A DNA stretch of 64,000 nt from Rhinopithecus roxellana (lineage: Eukaryota; Chordata; Mammalia; Primates; Cercopithecidae): NCBI RefSeq assembly GCF_007565055.1, contig NC_044553.1:128716241-128780240 (forward strand), written 5' to 3'. The notes under the pieces are model-generated. The model was not told the origin of the DNA and did no database searches. It saw only the letters and a list, made by a program, of their open reading frames with translations. Position 1 is the stretch's first letter. Each line of letters opens with the position of its first letter. Positions 10,358 to 21,941 of the stretch are shown piece after piece. The position numbers were made by a program, and so were the translations under genes.

Positions 10358-11603
10358 GCCTGTAGCTGTTTCAATTAGCTAGGAATATATGGAATAGCTC
10401 CAAATTGTTTAGTGGGATCATGAAGACCCTATGACCTCCAAAGATCATGATATGGTGGAAAAAAGGTGCTTTTTAAAGATTGTTGTTCGAATACTTAGTG
10501 ATAAAACTTCACATGTTTCTCCAGCACCATGTACTTGCCAGAATGTGTGTGAACTTACATGGTACCATTCCTAGCTAGTTCAGTGAGGTGTTTGTAAATT
10601 CTTCGTTGTTCCTGTGAGGAAATGGGAGCCCCGAGTGGGAGGTTTCAGTCCAAAAGGGGCAGAGCTTGGGAGCAGAACAGGTGGCCCTGGGGCTCTGGGT
10701 CCCAGGGGACGTTACTCAGGGCCACTGGCCGAGTGCCTGCGCGTGCTGCTCAGTCAGAGCCTCCTGTGTCCATTTGATCTTTGACATGTGTGTGGATGAG
10801 ATCAAGTTGTTTAAATATTTCTGGCTTTTGAGAAAGTGCCTAACACCAGGTAGTTATCCTGATAGAAGCCAATACCCAGAATTTAACAAGGATAGCTGAC
10901 AAAGATGCTGTACGGATGCTTTTTAGAAAAATGTATGTTATTGATCCTTTTTAGTGTAGCTGGTTCATTACAGCCGCAGTCTTCAAATGTTTTTGATCTC
11001 ACACCTCTACCAGTAAAAAGTGGGCATATGCACCCAATGTGGGTGGGTGTGTATTTATTTATAAATTATAGGCATGTAATGCATAAATATCTTACATTTA
11101 TTGAAACATACAAAATATAAATAAAAAGAAAATAAACCACAATTACAAACAAAGGTGGTCGTATTTTTCTGCGCCCCTGTGATGGTGTGTGTGTGTGTGT
11201 GTGTGTGTATGAGCCCAGAGCATCTTCCAAGAGCTTTATGTTGTGATGTCATTTGAGATCACTGAAGGAACCCTGCACGTGTCAGGCACGTGTCAGTCAC
11301 ATGTCAGGCTAGCTGATTGTCATGCTGTCTCTTTTATCCAGGGATATTTAGGGAGTCTTAAAGAACACCCAGCAGCCTGGGGCCACTTGGTCTGCTTGCA
11401 TACCCAGGGATGGGCCCTTCTGTGCTACGGATGTCAGTTCTGAAGGTTGAGGCATGAGGTGTGGGGTGTCCTGACTCCTCCACTTCCTGGAAGTGGACCA
11501 TATGCTAACCCGGGGCTTGCCACTGTCACACTGAGCTGCCGAGCTGTGCTCCACTGGCACGCCCAGCCTTACAACCTTAAGCAGGTTCTTTCTTGTGCTT
11601 TAC
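10358..11603. other. Single-copy stretch with (GT)n, no gene recognised
   Basis: No recognisable transposon or exon. It contains the (GT)12 microsatellite at 11,185-11,208. Open frames of 60-80 codons show no family features. Confidence 0.55.
11185..11208. repeat. (GT)n microsatellite
   Basis: Twelve uninterrupted GT units in single-copy sequence. Confidence 0.95.
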
Positions 11604-11898
11604 TTTTTTTTTTTTTTTTTTTTGAGACAGAGTCTCGCTCTGTCACCCAAGCTGGAGTGCACTGGCCAGATCTCAGCTCACTGCAAGCTCCGCCTCCCGG
11701 GTTCACGCCATTCTCCTGCCTCAGCCTCCCGAGTAGCTGGGACTACAGGCGCCGCCACCTCGCCCGGCTAGTTTTTTTTTTTTTTGTATTTTTTAGTAGA
11801 GACGGGGTTTCACCGTGTTAGCCAGGATGGTTTCGATCTCCTGACCTTGTGATCCGCCCGCCTCGGCCTCCCAAAGTGCTGGGATTACAGGCTTGAGC
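11604..11898 (-). mobile_element. AluYR-type SINE (Old World monkey type), antisense
   Basis: A poly-T of about 20, then a near-consensus young Alu. GCCGCCACCTCGCCCGGCTA followed by GTTTTT, and CACTGGCCAGATCTCAGCTC, are the variants I associate with monkey-specific AluYR elements. The 5' end is truncated at GGCTTGAGC. It sits directly beside an old L1 3' end. Confidence 0.88.
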
Positions 11899-12425
11899 TT
11901 TTAAAAAATTGTTTTACTGTGGTGAAATATAGATAACATACAATTAGCCACTTAACCCTTTTAAGTGTGCAGTTCAGTGGAATTCAATACCTTCACCTTG
12001 TGGTGACCATCACCGCCACCCTCTCCAACACTTTTCATCCTCCCAAACGGAAACTTTGTGCCTGTGAAACACTAACTCTCCCTTCCCCCACGCCCAGCCC
12101 CTGGCAACAGTCGTTCTGCATTCCGCCTCTAGGAAGTGGACTGCCCTGGGTGTCTCGTGTGAGCGGAATCATGCAGTGCTTGTCCTTTAGTGACGGCTTA
12201 TTTCACTCAGCATCCTGTCCTCAAGGCTCGTCTGTGTCGTAGCGTGTGCCAGAGCCTCCTTTTTGAGACGGACCCCATTCCATTGCATGAATCCATCACC
12301 ACATCTTGTATATCCATTCATCTGTTAATGGACCCTTGGGCGCTTCCACTTTTGGCTACTGTGACCAGTGTTGCTGTGAACATGGGGGTACCGGTGTCTG
12401 TTTGAATATCTTGCCCTTTTCGTCC
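11899..12425 (-). mobile_element. L1ME-like 3' end, antisense
   Basis: TTGTTTTACTGTGGTGAAAT, CACTTAACCCTTTTAAGTGT, TGTGAGCGGAATCATGCAGT, TTATTTCACTCAGCATCCTG and GGCTACTGTGACCAGTGTTG are the reverse complement of an old L1ME 3' UTR and ORF2 C-terminus. No intact frame. Confidence 0.8.
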
Positions 12426-12888
12426 ATGGAGACATTCTGCATGGATTCCCGGACAGCTTCGTTGGGGTGGTACCTAGGGCAGCATGCACCCTGAGGACCC
12501 TCCCACAGTCGCATTTGTGCTGCTCTCAGGACCTCTACAGAGGTGGCCCCTTAACTCACAGTGCTGCTGCTGCCAGTGGAGAGGTGTCGGGCCCTGGCCG
12601 GGTGTTTACTGCCCTCCCTGCAGCCCTCTGCCCAGGGAGCCCAGGAGAGTTGCTGTCAGCATGGGCGGGGTCAGGTGCCCTGTCTGTGGTCTTGTTGCCT
12701 AGATGTTATCTCACACTTTCTCTCAACCTTGACGCTCCTTGTAAGGTCCTGCTCTCTGGTGACAGGGACATGACTGTGAGCTCGAGGCACAGTATGCAAA
12801 ACAGTTCCGGGGAGGCTCAGTGTGTATGTTGGTGGAGGTGGCCGGGCCTCGTCACAGTCAGCCTCAGCCATCACCCAGGTGGCCTCTG

Positions 12889-12916
12889 ACACACACACAC
12901 GCACACACACACACAC
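12889..12916. repeat. (CA)n microsatellite, one interruption
   Basis: An AC array broken by one G (ACACGCACAC), about 14 units. Confidence 0.93.
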
Positions 12917-13162
12917 GAACGGTCCATGCTGATTTCCTGATTCTGAAGGCTTCACTTGGTCTTCCTGGCCTTTTGTTGAATATGTCACTGCCACCTTTCT
13001 TTAATACATTCAGTCTGTGTCCCTTGTGACTGCCCAGATTCCTGGCAGTCAGCAGTGAGAAGCTGCCTGCCAGCGCCCCCTGCAGTTCCGGAGAGGCACC
13101 AGCCGCAGGGGCTCTGTGAGAGGCGAGGTCTTGCTTGGTGAGTGTCCACCTCGTCACACTTC

Positions 13163-13238
13163 CTCCCGGTATTTGGTAGGGGTTTGTGGAGAACCACTTT
13201 CTCCTGGTGTTTGGTAGGAGTTTATGGAAAACCTTTTC
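13163..13238. repeat. 38-bp imperfect tandem duplication
   Basis: CTCCCGGTATTTGGTAGGGG and CTCCTGGTGTTTGGTAGGAG begin two adjacent copies 38 bp apart, continuing GTTTGTGGAGAACC and TTTATGGAAAACC. Several mismatches indicate an old local duplication. Confidence 0.8.
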
Positions 13239-15211
13239 ATTCATCCCTTTGCTATGGGCCTTGTTCAGGCCGGTGCCCCTTGAGTAAAATCGGAGGCATA
13301 AAGTGACTGGGGATGGGAGGCACAGGGAGAACGCCATGCCTGAAATCTGTCATTTAAGACAAGCTGAAGCCACCTCATGTGCCTCCCAGGTTGTGGTGCA
13401 GGCTGCCAGCCCCCTTCTTGTCTCATTTTGCAGATGGAGGCTAAGCGTGTCCCCAGACGGCAAGCCACAGGGTCCGCAAGGCCTGGCTGTTTGGCAGCTG
13501 GTGCACGGCCAGGTCTGCCCTCCCCACTGCTCGCCCACCGCAGCCTCTTGGAGTGGTCCAGGCAGGAGGGGCAGGAGCCCTCTTCTTCCTCTGCCACTCG
13601 GGGTGCATGGGGCGGGCAGGAGGATCAGATTGGGGGGCTGCACCCTGAGTAAGTGCTTGTTCTCCCTACATTTTAAAAGCTCACAGGAAAATAGAGAACT
13701 TTTTTGAAAGAAAACAATTTCAATTATTTGATTTACTTTGGATTACCTGGGCAATTAATATCCCTTTATTTTAAAATATGACCTCATAAAATCAAATAGA
13801 CTAGGAACACGGTGATAAAATAGAAAAATATCTGTTAAACTTCCTCAGTTTAGGAAGACCCATAAAATTCCCTTTTACTTGCCTTGTAATTTAACCTGAG
13901 GTTGCAGTTTATGAGTCCTCCCTTTCGTAGAGGCTCCAGCTGGCAAAGACATGCGGTGGAGAGAAACGCATGACCTGTTCCCTCAGGGTCCCTTCTACTG
14001 AATGGCAGATTCTCCTCCCGTCTTTATGAAAATGTTCAAATTGCAATGTTGTGGCACATACCTCTCGTAAATAACAAATACGTGAGCAAAGTGTATGACA
14101 GAAGTATGTTTTAATACCTGTGTGCTTTGTGGCCTTGTATCATTTGTTTCTGAAATTTTGATGCCTTCATGTTCTTGGGGTGATGGTAAAATCAGGTGAT
14201 ATCTCTATTCAATTTATCTTGAACACAAGCATCCAGTGTGATGGGCGATGTCTCAGTTTTGGTAGTGGGTAATAGTGTCATTTCAGACAAGCACTCTAAA
14301 ACAGCTCTGCGAGACCATGGAAAGCAGGAAATCAGCTAAAAGGGAGACTCCAGCCTTTCCAGTGCCTGGTCCATGTTCTTGAACTTAGTTTCTTGTGTTA
14401 ACTGGAAAGCGCATCCAAAAATAGCTCCTAGAGTTAGTGGGGTCTGTGGCAGGAGCTGTGGGCGTGGCGTGATTTTCCCAGATAGCTCAGATGGGAGTTT
14501 CCCTGTGGCAGCCAAAAGTCTGTCTGTATACTGGGGACCAGTTCTCCTCAAATATCCCCAACGGACCTTTTCTACTCTGGATGCCTGGACAAACTCTGAG
14601 TAGATGGAGTCTGGGAGGGATGTTGGAAGAAGCTGTATTCACTCGTAGATGTCTAAGGGCTCTGAGCCTGTGTGCTGCTTTTGCTGTGGTGTAGGATGCA
14701 AATGATGAATTCCTACACAGAGAGGAGTAACTCTTTTCTGCACCAAGTCTGGGCTCTGGTTTGGGAAAATCTATCATCCTGTCTATATAGAGGCACAGTT
14801 CAGCCAGATTCCTGGAGAATTTATGATGCTCCCCACTCCCTGTTTAAATCACATCTGTCTCTCTTCACTTGCACTGAGGAGTTTCCTTCCATCTCTGGAC
14901 TTTGACATCTGTGGAGCTGTGCTCCCAGAAGCCTCTGCACACCCTGATGTGGGTTTGGGTGGGGATAGGTGGAATGCCGAGGTCACACCCCGGGACGGTG
15001 GGGGTGGGGGGTGGAGGGTGGGCCTGCTGCTCCCAGGGTTCATGGCAACCGTCTGGTGCCGGGGAGGAGGCACATGGAGTAACTGCACCGGACATGAGTT
15101 TAGCTTAATGTCATGCCAACTGTTGGCACCTCCTGGCAGCCATTCAGAACAATAGGTTTTGAAATTCTGGATAATGGAGGGTGATCATTTTGATATTTAA
15201 GTAAGCCTGCG

Positions 15212-15523
15212 TGGCCAGGCACCATGGCTTGTGCCTGTCATCCTAGCACTTTGGGGGTCTGAGATAGGAGGATTGCTTGAGGCCAGAAGTTTGAGACCAG
15301 CTTGGGCAACATAGTGAGATCCCGTTTCTATAAAATATATATATATATATATAAAATAGCCAGGTGTGGTGATGTGCGTCTGTAGTCCCAGCGGCTTCGG
15401 AGGCTGAGGTGGGAAGACTGCTTGAGCCCAGGAGTTCAAGGTTGCAGTGAGCTATGATTGCGCCACTGCACTTCAGCCTAGGTGAGTGACAGACAGAGTG
15501 AGATTCTGTCTTAAAAAAAAAAA
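15212..15523 (+). mobile_element. AluJ-like SINE with expanded AT linker
   Basis: A full forward Alu (GGCCAGGCACCATGGCTTGT to GAGATTCTGTCTT plus A11). The middle A-rich linker has become an (AT)n microsatellite at 15,335-15,353. Confidence 0.92.
15335..15353. repeat. (AT)n microsatellite in Alu linker
   Basis: About nine AT units within the central A-rich linker of the surrounding AluJ. Confidence 0.9.
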
Positions 15524-15744
15524 GTCTGCTTGATTATGGAGTCAAAGACGTTTACCTATCTATACAATCAGAGATAATATGTATGACTGAGACCTAAAAG
15601 ACTCTTGACATATTCATTCTATTCATCCTAGTATGAAAATCATTTGGTTCCTATAGAAATATCCCCTAAAATACAAGGAAATAGAAAACCAGTGTTATAT
15701 TTTCTAGGCAGTGCACTGAAACATGGTAGAAAAATTTAAAAACA

Positions 15745-18080
15745 GGGGCTTCTGGTTTTAGAACAAGATGGTGTAGATTTATTTTTCCCTGCTCCTCCCG
15801 GTGATTACAAGTAAATAATTCGACAGGCAACAGTAAAAGGACACTGAAAACTAAAAGCAGGCAGACTGACTGGGGCTTCAGAACATGAGGGGTATCAACA
15901 CCGTGAGTCCCTGGACTTCTGTTTTATCTCCCGTATCCTTCCAGCCTGGGCACAGGAAGGCCTGTAAGCAGAACCTGCCAACAGGTATAGAGAAAACAGG
16001 ATAAAGCAAAACCAAAAGGCTCTGTCAGGCCAAAGGGGAAGCTCAGTGAGACCTATTGGGAGCCCAAGGCCTGCTCCACACCCAAGCCACCAGTGGGCAG
16101 CCTGATGTCGTTGTGTGAACATAAAAGTGAGTTGGTTTTCTCTATAATTATCTATAGATTTAACATAACTCCTATCAAAACCTCAGCAACGTTTTTTGTA
16201 GACATAGACAAGCTTATTCTACGTGGAAAAACACAGGTCCAAAAATATCCAGAAGTTTTCTCAAAAAGAATAATAAAGTGGAAGCACTCACTTTTCCCAA
16301 TATTAAAGCTTACTGTGGAGCTGCAGAATTTACGATAGTGTGGGATCAGCAAAGGGAGGGCACATATGTAATGAACCAGAGTGAAGAATCCAGAAATAAG
16401 TCCCAACAGATAGGCCCAATTAGTTTTGGACAATCAGTTCAATGGAGGAAGTTTAGTTTTCCAATAAATGGTGCGGGAGCAATTCGACATCCATTAGAAA
16501 AACAAAACCTGAACCTCACAAACCTCATATAAAAATTAACTTGGTAAAGAGTATAGATTTAAATGTAACATGATAAAACTTCTAAAAGAAAGCATAGAAC
16601 ACGTTTGGGATCTAAGACTAGACAAAGGGTTCATAGACTTGACACCAAAAGCATGATCCTTTGCTTTGGGAAAGACCAAATGAACGAGAATAGACAAATT
16701 CCAGACTTAGAATATTTGCAGATCACATCCCCGACACAACACTAATGTCTAGAATATGTAAAGAACTCTCAAAATTGAACATTAACAAAACAACGAATCC
16801 CGTTTTGAAATGGGCAAGACATGAGACATTCACTGAAGAAGGTACACAGATGGCAAGTAAGCACATGAAAAGATGTTCAACATCTTTACAAAACAGGGAA
16901 GTGCAAATTGAAGCCACTCAGAGATACCACTGCACATCTATCAGAATGGCACAAACAAAAAAGTGATATCACCAAACGCTGCTGAGGGTGTGAGAAACAG
17001 GATCTCTTCTACATTGCTGTGGGAATGTAAAACATACCCACTCTGGAAAATAGTCCCTTCACAAAACTAAAAACAGAATGGTCATATGATCCACCAGTTG
17101 CACTCCTGAGCATTTGCCCCAGATAAATGAGAACTCATTTTCACAGAGAACCTTTGCAAAAATGTTCATCGCAGCTTTTTAGAAATATATATATATAATA
17201 ACCCAACACTGGAAACAACCTAGACGTTCCTCAAAAGATGAGTAGTTAAAGAAACTGTGATCCATCCATACGGTGGAATACTAGTCAGTAGTAAAAAGGA
17301 ACAGACTGTTGATAAACACAGCGACTTGCATGGGCTTCAAGGAGATTTTGGTGAATGGAAAAAACTTGGGAGCTAAATGGTAAGAATTAGGAACAGAAAG
17401 AAGGGAACAGCGGACGCTGGAGTCTACCTGAGGGTACAGGGTGAGAGGAGAAAGAGGAGCAGAAAAGATAACTGTTGGGTACTAGGCTTAATACCTGGGT
17501 GATGAAATAATCTGTACGACAAGCCCCTATAACGTGAGTTTACCTATGGAACAAACCTTCACGTGTACATGGGTTTGTTAGCTATGTAACAAACCCCCAA
17601 ACCTAAAATAAAAGTTAAGAAAACCGAATTTCAAAAGGATATATACTGCATGATCCCATTTATAGAACATTTGTGAAATAACATACTTAGGGGGATAGGG
17701 GACAACTTAGTGTTTGCCAGGGGTTAGGGATGCAGGAGGGGTGGGCGTGGCCCCCAAGAGGTAGCATGAGGGGCCTTGTCCCCTTGGTACCATCTTGATT
17801 GTGTGTGGGTACTGTTTTGGTTGTGGTTGGTTGAGAAATTGCACAGATGCACACGCGCGCACACACATGCACACGAATGCACTTAAAGCTAGAGAAATCT
17901 GAATAAGCTCTGTTGGCTTATTCAATTATTAAATTATGTCAATTTCCCAGTTTTGATTTTGTCCTCTGGTTTTGGGGCATGGTAGCCTTAGGGGAGGCTG
18001 GATGAAGGGTGCGTGGGACCTCCCTGTACATTTCTTTGCAACTTCCTATGAATCTATAATTATTCCAAAATAAAAACCTT
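15745..18080 (+). mobile_element. Old L1 (L1M type), internally deleted, both ends present
   Basis: The left part (about 15,745-16,130) reads as an old L1 5' UTR: CTTCTGGTTTTAGAACAAGA, TCCCTGCTCCTCCCGGTGAT. It then passes directly to the C-terminal end of ORF2 (ACATAACTCCTATCAAAACC) and continues through the cysteine-rich region; the translation near 16,750 shows NPVLKWAR and HMKRCSTSL, typical of L1 ORF2. The 3' UTR resumes after a younger insertion and ends ATAAAAACCTTAAAA near 18,080. ORF1 and most of ORF2 are missing and frames are broken. Confidence 0.8.
17371..17625 (+). mobile_element. Younger primate L1 3' UTR nested in the old L1
   Basis: GAAGGGAACAGCGGACGCTG, TACCTGAGGGTACAGGGTGA, ACCTGGGTGATGAAATAATC and CCTAAAATAAAAGTTAA follow the 3' UTR of primate-specific L1P elements. 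Old L1 sequence is contiguous on either side, so this is a 5'-truncated nested insertion. Exact edges are uncertain. Confidence 0.75.
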
Positions 18081-19526
18081 AAAATATGACCATTGAGTTA
18101 TTAATGGTAATGAGTCAGTATAAGAAGACACCGAAATTCGGTGTGCCCAGCGCACACGTTGCCCAGGTGGGGCTCCTGCCAACAGAGTGCCCAGCGGTGG
18201 GAATGTGAGGCTTTCAGGACCCAGCATGCTCTGCAGAGCAGGAGAGAGGACGAGCCTGCCGCCTTGCTAAGGAGGGCTAGTGTGGATTTACCCTCTTTCC
18301 AGCAGAGAAGAAGATCTTGGTCAATGGCATCTCTCACGGGTGTGGGGATACGCGTTAAGATTTATGAGTAACTTGGGGGCGAGTGGGAGGATGTTGCTTT
18401 TTTCCCCAGACCTGTCCTCTAAGGAGGCTTGGCTCTCTAGTTACAAAGGGTACATAAAATGCTCTCGATGATGAGTTACATTAACTCCCGGAAATACCAA
18501 AAGTACTTTATTTTAATGTACTTCTTCTTGTACTTATGAACAATTTGGATAATTAGAGTTGGAAGGGATGTGCTGACGCACACACGCTGGAGTTACTTAT
18601 TATCCCTGCCTTGATCCTGGGAATATCACAGCCCTTGGCCTGTGACACTGGAGTTTAGACTGGAGCTAAGGTGTAGCCAGTATCGTCTAGACAGAATGGG
18701 TATTGGATACAAGCCCGCTGATAAGTCATTGCTGTCCCCTAGGTAAACATGCCTTTGTAACACATTTATGAGAAATGGACGCCATAGAGAAATAAATACT
18801 ACACGGCGATGGGATCTTCCTGAATGAACCAGCTTGCGGTTAGGCGCATCGCTCCTCCAGACAAGTTTACAGTGAACTCAGGGGCAGGTGTCTTGCAGTC
18901 ATATGGGAAGACAAGGAAGCTCTCAATAGGAAATGCTTCTGCAAACACACCGCTCGCTCACCATAAAGAAAGGCTGCTTCTAACATTGCAGCAGTACCCT
19001 GGAGTACAGCCCGTCCTTTCCCCATTTTCTCAGGGGACATAAGTGCTAAGGAAGTGCCACATGCGATGTCATCATCAAGTGCCACAACTCTCAAAGGGCT
19101 GCTTCTCTTGAAAAGCCCCAAGGGACTCTGTTGCAGAGTGAGTTTAAAGATGCAGAAAATCAAAACTTGATCTGCACTTGAGTAATAACACTCAGTTGCT
19201 GGATTACTGAAATGTGATTCTAGGATGGAGATTAAGGGCGACACCTCAGCTCCCAGCCAAGCCCTGAGGCCTCTGGACTTTCATACTAACAGTGTGGTTA
19301 GGGAGGTTGCCAAGGGTGGCTTTGCTGGGAATGTGAAGGTGTCACTGTAACGTTGCTGGGCATAGGCAAGGCACTTGGATTGGACAGCCCCAGAGCTTTC
19401 ACTCCTGTCTCCCTGAAGGAATCTAAGGGTTGGGCAGACACCTAGTGTGCCAGGTGCAGGCAAGTCCTGGGTGACATGGGCGGTATATTCCAAAGTGTGT
19501 TAGGCCTCCTAGGTTCTTATTTCTGA
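18081..19526. other. Single-copy stretch without recognised gene
   Basis: No recognisable repeat or exon. A short interrupted palindrome (CACCGAAATTCGGTG) lies at about 18,128-18,142. Frames of 60-125 codons have no family features. Confidence 0.5.
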
Positions 19527-19579
19527 GTAATAAGCACGTCTGTCTGTCCCCCCGCTCCCTCCCTCCCTCCCTCCCTCCT

Positions 19580-19663
<84 letters not shown>

Positions 19664-19956
19664 AATGGAGTTTCACTCTGTCACCCAGGCTGGAGTACAG
19701 TGGCACGATCTCGGGTCACTGCAAGCTCCGCCTCCCAAGTTCCTGCCATTCTCCTGCCTCAGCCTCCCCAGCAGCTGGGACTACAGGTGCCCGCCACCAC
19801 GCCCGGCTAATTTTTTTGGTATTTTTAGTAGAGACGGGGTTTCACCGTGTTAAACCAGGGTGGTCTCGATCTCCTGACCTTGTGATCCACCTGCCTCGGC
19901 CTCCCAAAGCGCTGGGATTACAAACATGAGCCATCACTCCCGGCTGTAATAAGCAC
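19527..19956 (-). mobile_element. AluY-type SINE plus hypertrophied tail, antisense
   Basis: The Alu body (about 19,662-19,945) runs from GGAGTTTCACTCTGTCACCC to CATCACTCCCGGCT. The 11-bp target duplication GTAATAAGCAC occurs at 19,527-19,537 and 19,946-19,956, so the intervening pyrimidine tract belongs to the insertion and is its expanded tail. Confidence 0.92.
19538..19661. repeat. Compound (CTCC)n(CT)n(CTTT)n microsatellite
   Basis: An almost pure pyrimidine tract of about 120 bp: GTCTGTCTG, CCCTCC units, a run of about 25 CT units, then CTTT units merging into the Alu poly-T. On the Alu sense strand this is (GAAA)n(GA)n(GGGA)n. Confidence 0.95.
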
Positions 19957-20732
19957 TTCTTTGAGTGTGTTGGCTTCACATAGAAAAATCAAAGCATCAC
20001 AATTTCTGTTATGTTTAAATCGGGCCAACAAGTGCTGTCCAGACAGGGTATGGACTGCTCCTACCTGTCATCAGCATTGCTCTCCACATTGGATGCTGTT
20101 TCATTTTTAATGAAATGTATTCAAGTTAAAAATCCCGGGATGCACTAGTTTTTCGTAAAACAATGAACCTTGTACATTAATCTATGCAAACCAGCTCCAT
20201 GGCCCGGAGCCCTGGCAGTTCAGCTGTCCCTCGTCCATCCTCCACACTGCCAAGGGGCAGTGAGAGGCTCCAGCATACCTTCCTTCCAAGAGCACTGTCG
20301 CCGGGTCAGCCCTCCCCATCCGTCCTCCCCACTGCCTGGCTCCCCTTCCACCAGAGCCTGCTGCGTGCTCCTGAACAGTTTCCCCGTCTGTTAGCCCAGA
20401 GCCTTCCCCATGCCCTCGAGCGGTTTCCCAGGACCCTGCCAGCTAGCACAAAGCAGGAAGGTGCCTTTCGGGCAGTTTGCTGTTTGTGGACGTGCTTGCC
20501 TTCTGGTCCATTACCCAGTGGCGCTTGTTCGTGTTAGATGGGAAATCCTCTGAGGGCTGAAAGACGCTTTCAGCTTTGATCTTCAGGTCAGCAGGACCAG
20601 TCAGCATCAACATCTACTACATGGAAAGCCCTAGGCTTATGTGTCCTGCAGCCTCGAAACTTCCTGCCCTGTGACCACCATCTCTGCATTTCTCCCTCTC
20701 CCTGCCCCGGGAGCCTCCTTTCTACTCTGTCC
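19957..20732. other. Single-copy stretch without recognised gene
   Basis: A moderately GC-rich block from 20,200 to 20,720 gives overlapping frames of 74 and 117 codons without family resemblance. No splice-bounded exon is evident. Confidence 0.5.
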
Positions 20733-21245
20733 AGGCATTTGAGATTGTTTGTTAGAGTGAGATCATGCGGCATCTCTGTGTCCGGCTTATTTCACTTCAA
20801 GTCCTTCAGGTTCATCCAGGTCATTGCAAATGGCAGGATTTCCTTCTTTTTAAAGGCTGCATGGTGTTTAATTGTGTGTATATACAATTTTCTTTATCCA
20901 TTCATTCCTCAGTGGCTTAGGTGGCTTCCATATCCTGGTTGTTTTGAATAATGCTGTTGCGAACCCTGTTGAAGGGGCAGGTAGGAAAAATAAGTCTCAA
21001 GATCTAATGCACAACATGAGGACTGAAGCTAATACGGTAGTTACTCTTGTATTATATACTGGAAATTGGCTAAGAGTAGATTTTGGGTGCTTTCACCAAA
21101 ACAAATGAGGTAACTGTGTGAGATGATGGATATGTGAATTTGCTTGACTGTAGTGATGATTTCTCTATGTATTTCACCATGTTATATATATATATATATC
21201 AAAATATAGTGTTTTGTACCATATATGTATATAATAATTTTTTAA
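20733..21245. mobile_element. Inverted (twin-primed) old L1 3' end
   Basis: 20,733-20,975 is antisense L1 (GAGATCATGCGGCATCTCTG, TTCATCCAGGTCATTGCAAA, GAATAATGCTGTTGCGAAC). At about 20,976 the orientation switches to sense L1 3' UTR (GATCTAATGCACAACATGAG, GCTAAGAGTAGATTTTGGGT, ending TATATGTATATAATAATTTT). An inverted upstream piece followed by a sense 3' part is the product expected of twin priming during L1 integration. Confidence 0.7.
21183..21199. repeat. (TA)n microsatellite
   Basis: About eight TA units in the L1 3' UTR. Confidence 0.85.
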
Positions 21246-21384
21246 GAAAAGAGAGCCCCATGGCAGGTGGTGTGTGGACCTGAAGGTAAATACCGGCTCT
21301 TGCCTTCCAGGGACTTGCAGGCCTGGGAGAGGGACAGCACATGCATAGACGGTCTTGCTGGATGCGAGGCTCTTGCAAGTGACT

Positions 21385-21520
21385 TCTGCCCTCATCTCCT
21401 GTGAACCGAGAGTAACAATAATGCCCACTTCCTAGGGTTGCTGTGGGCACTGGCGCCCATGAGCCAATAGCTGCAAAAGACTCAGGACGGCTCCTGGCAC
21501 ATGGTTGGCGCTGTGTGTGT
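21385..21520 (+). repeat. MIR fragment
   Basis: AACAATAATGCCCACTTCCT, AGGGTTGCTGTGGGCACTG and GGCTCCTGGCACATGGTTGG follow the 3' half of a MIR SINE in sense orientation, diverged. Confidence 0.6.
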
Positions 21521-21941
21521 GTTTGGTAGAGGTAGGGCAAAGCTGCCTGAGGGAACAGGGAGGCTGTTCAGCTCTGGCCGCGCTGCCTGGAAGACACCCT
21601 CCAGAAGCTGCTGGGCCTGACCGGTCTTGATGTTCCTCCGGGTAGACAGGAGTTCGATGACATCGACGCACGTGATTGCCTGGCTTCGGTGCTCAGCCTG
21701 CAGCGTGAGCCTTAAATGCTCCTCGCTTTGCAGCCGGTGTTGCCACTCTGTTGTCGGGTGTGTTTCTCTTGCCAAACTGGACCTGTAGGATGGTGGGTTC
21801 AGACAGCCCGTGGAAAGGAAGTTGGAAAGAGAAAAGAATTAGCAAAGAGGAAGGGTTAGAAAGAGAGAGATGAAGATATATAGCTGGGAAAAGTGGAGCA
21901 GGAATAGCATAGCAACTGAGAAGAAGAAAAAGTGGAATACT

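Larger units (their letters stand above)
12426..15211. other. Largely single-copy GC-rich stretch, no gene recognised
   Basis: About 2.8 kb with moderate GC and several open frames of 60-157 codons that overlap one another on both strands and show no recognisable protein family, so I treat them as chance. It holds a (CA)n repeat at 12,889 and a 38-bp duplication at 13,163. Confidence 0.5.

Noticed and set aside
11447..11821. Serine/proline-rich frames containing SLQAPPPGFTPFSCLSLP as proteins
   Set aside because: This is the standard translation of antisense Alu and recurs at 19.7, 27.7, 43.5, 44.7 and 61.2 kb.
16745..16966. A small gene with NPVLKWAR and HMKRCSTSL motifs
   Set aside because: It is the decayed C-terminus of L1 ORF2 within a deleted old L1.
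18128..18142. The palindrome CACCGAAATTCGGTG as an operator or terminator
   Set aside because: A 15-bp imperfect palindrome is expected by chance in 64 kb, and such operators are not meaningful here.
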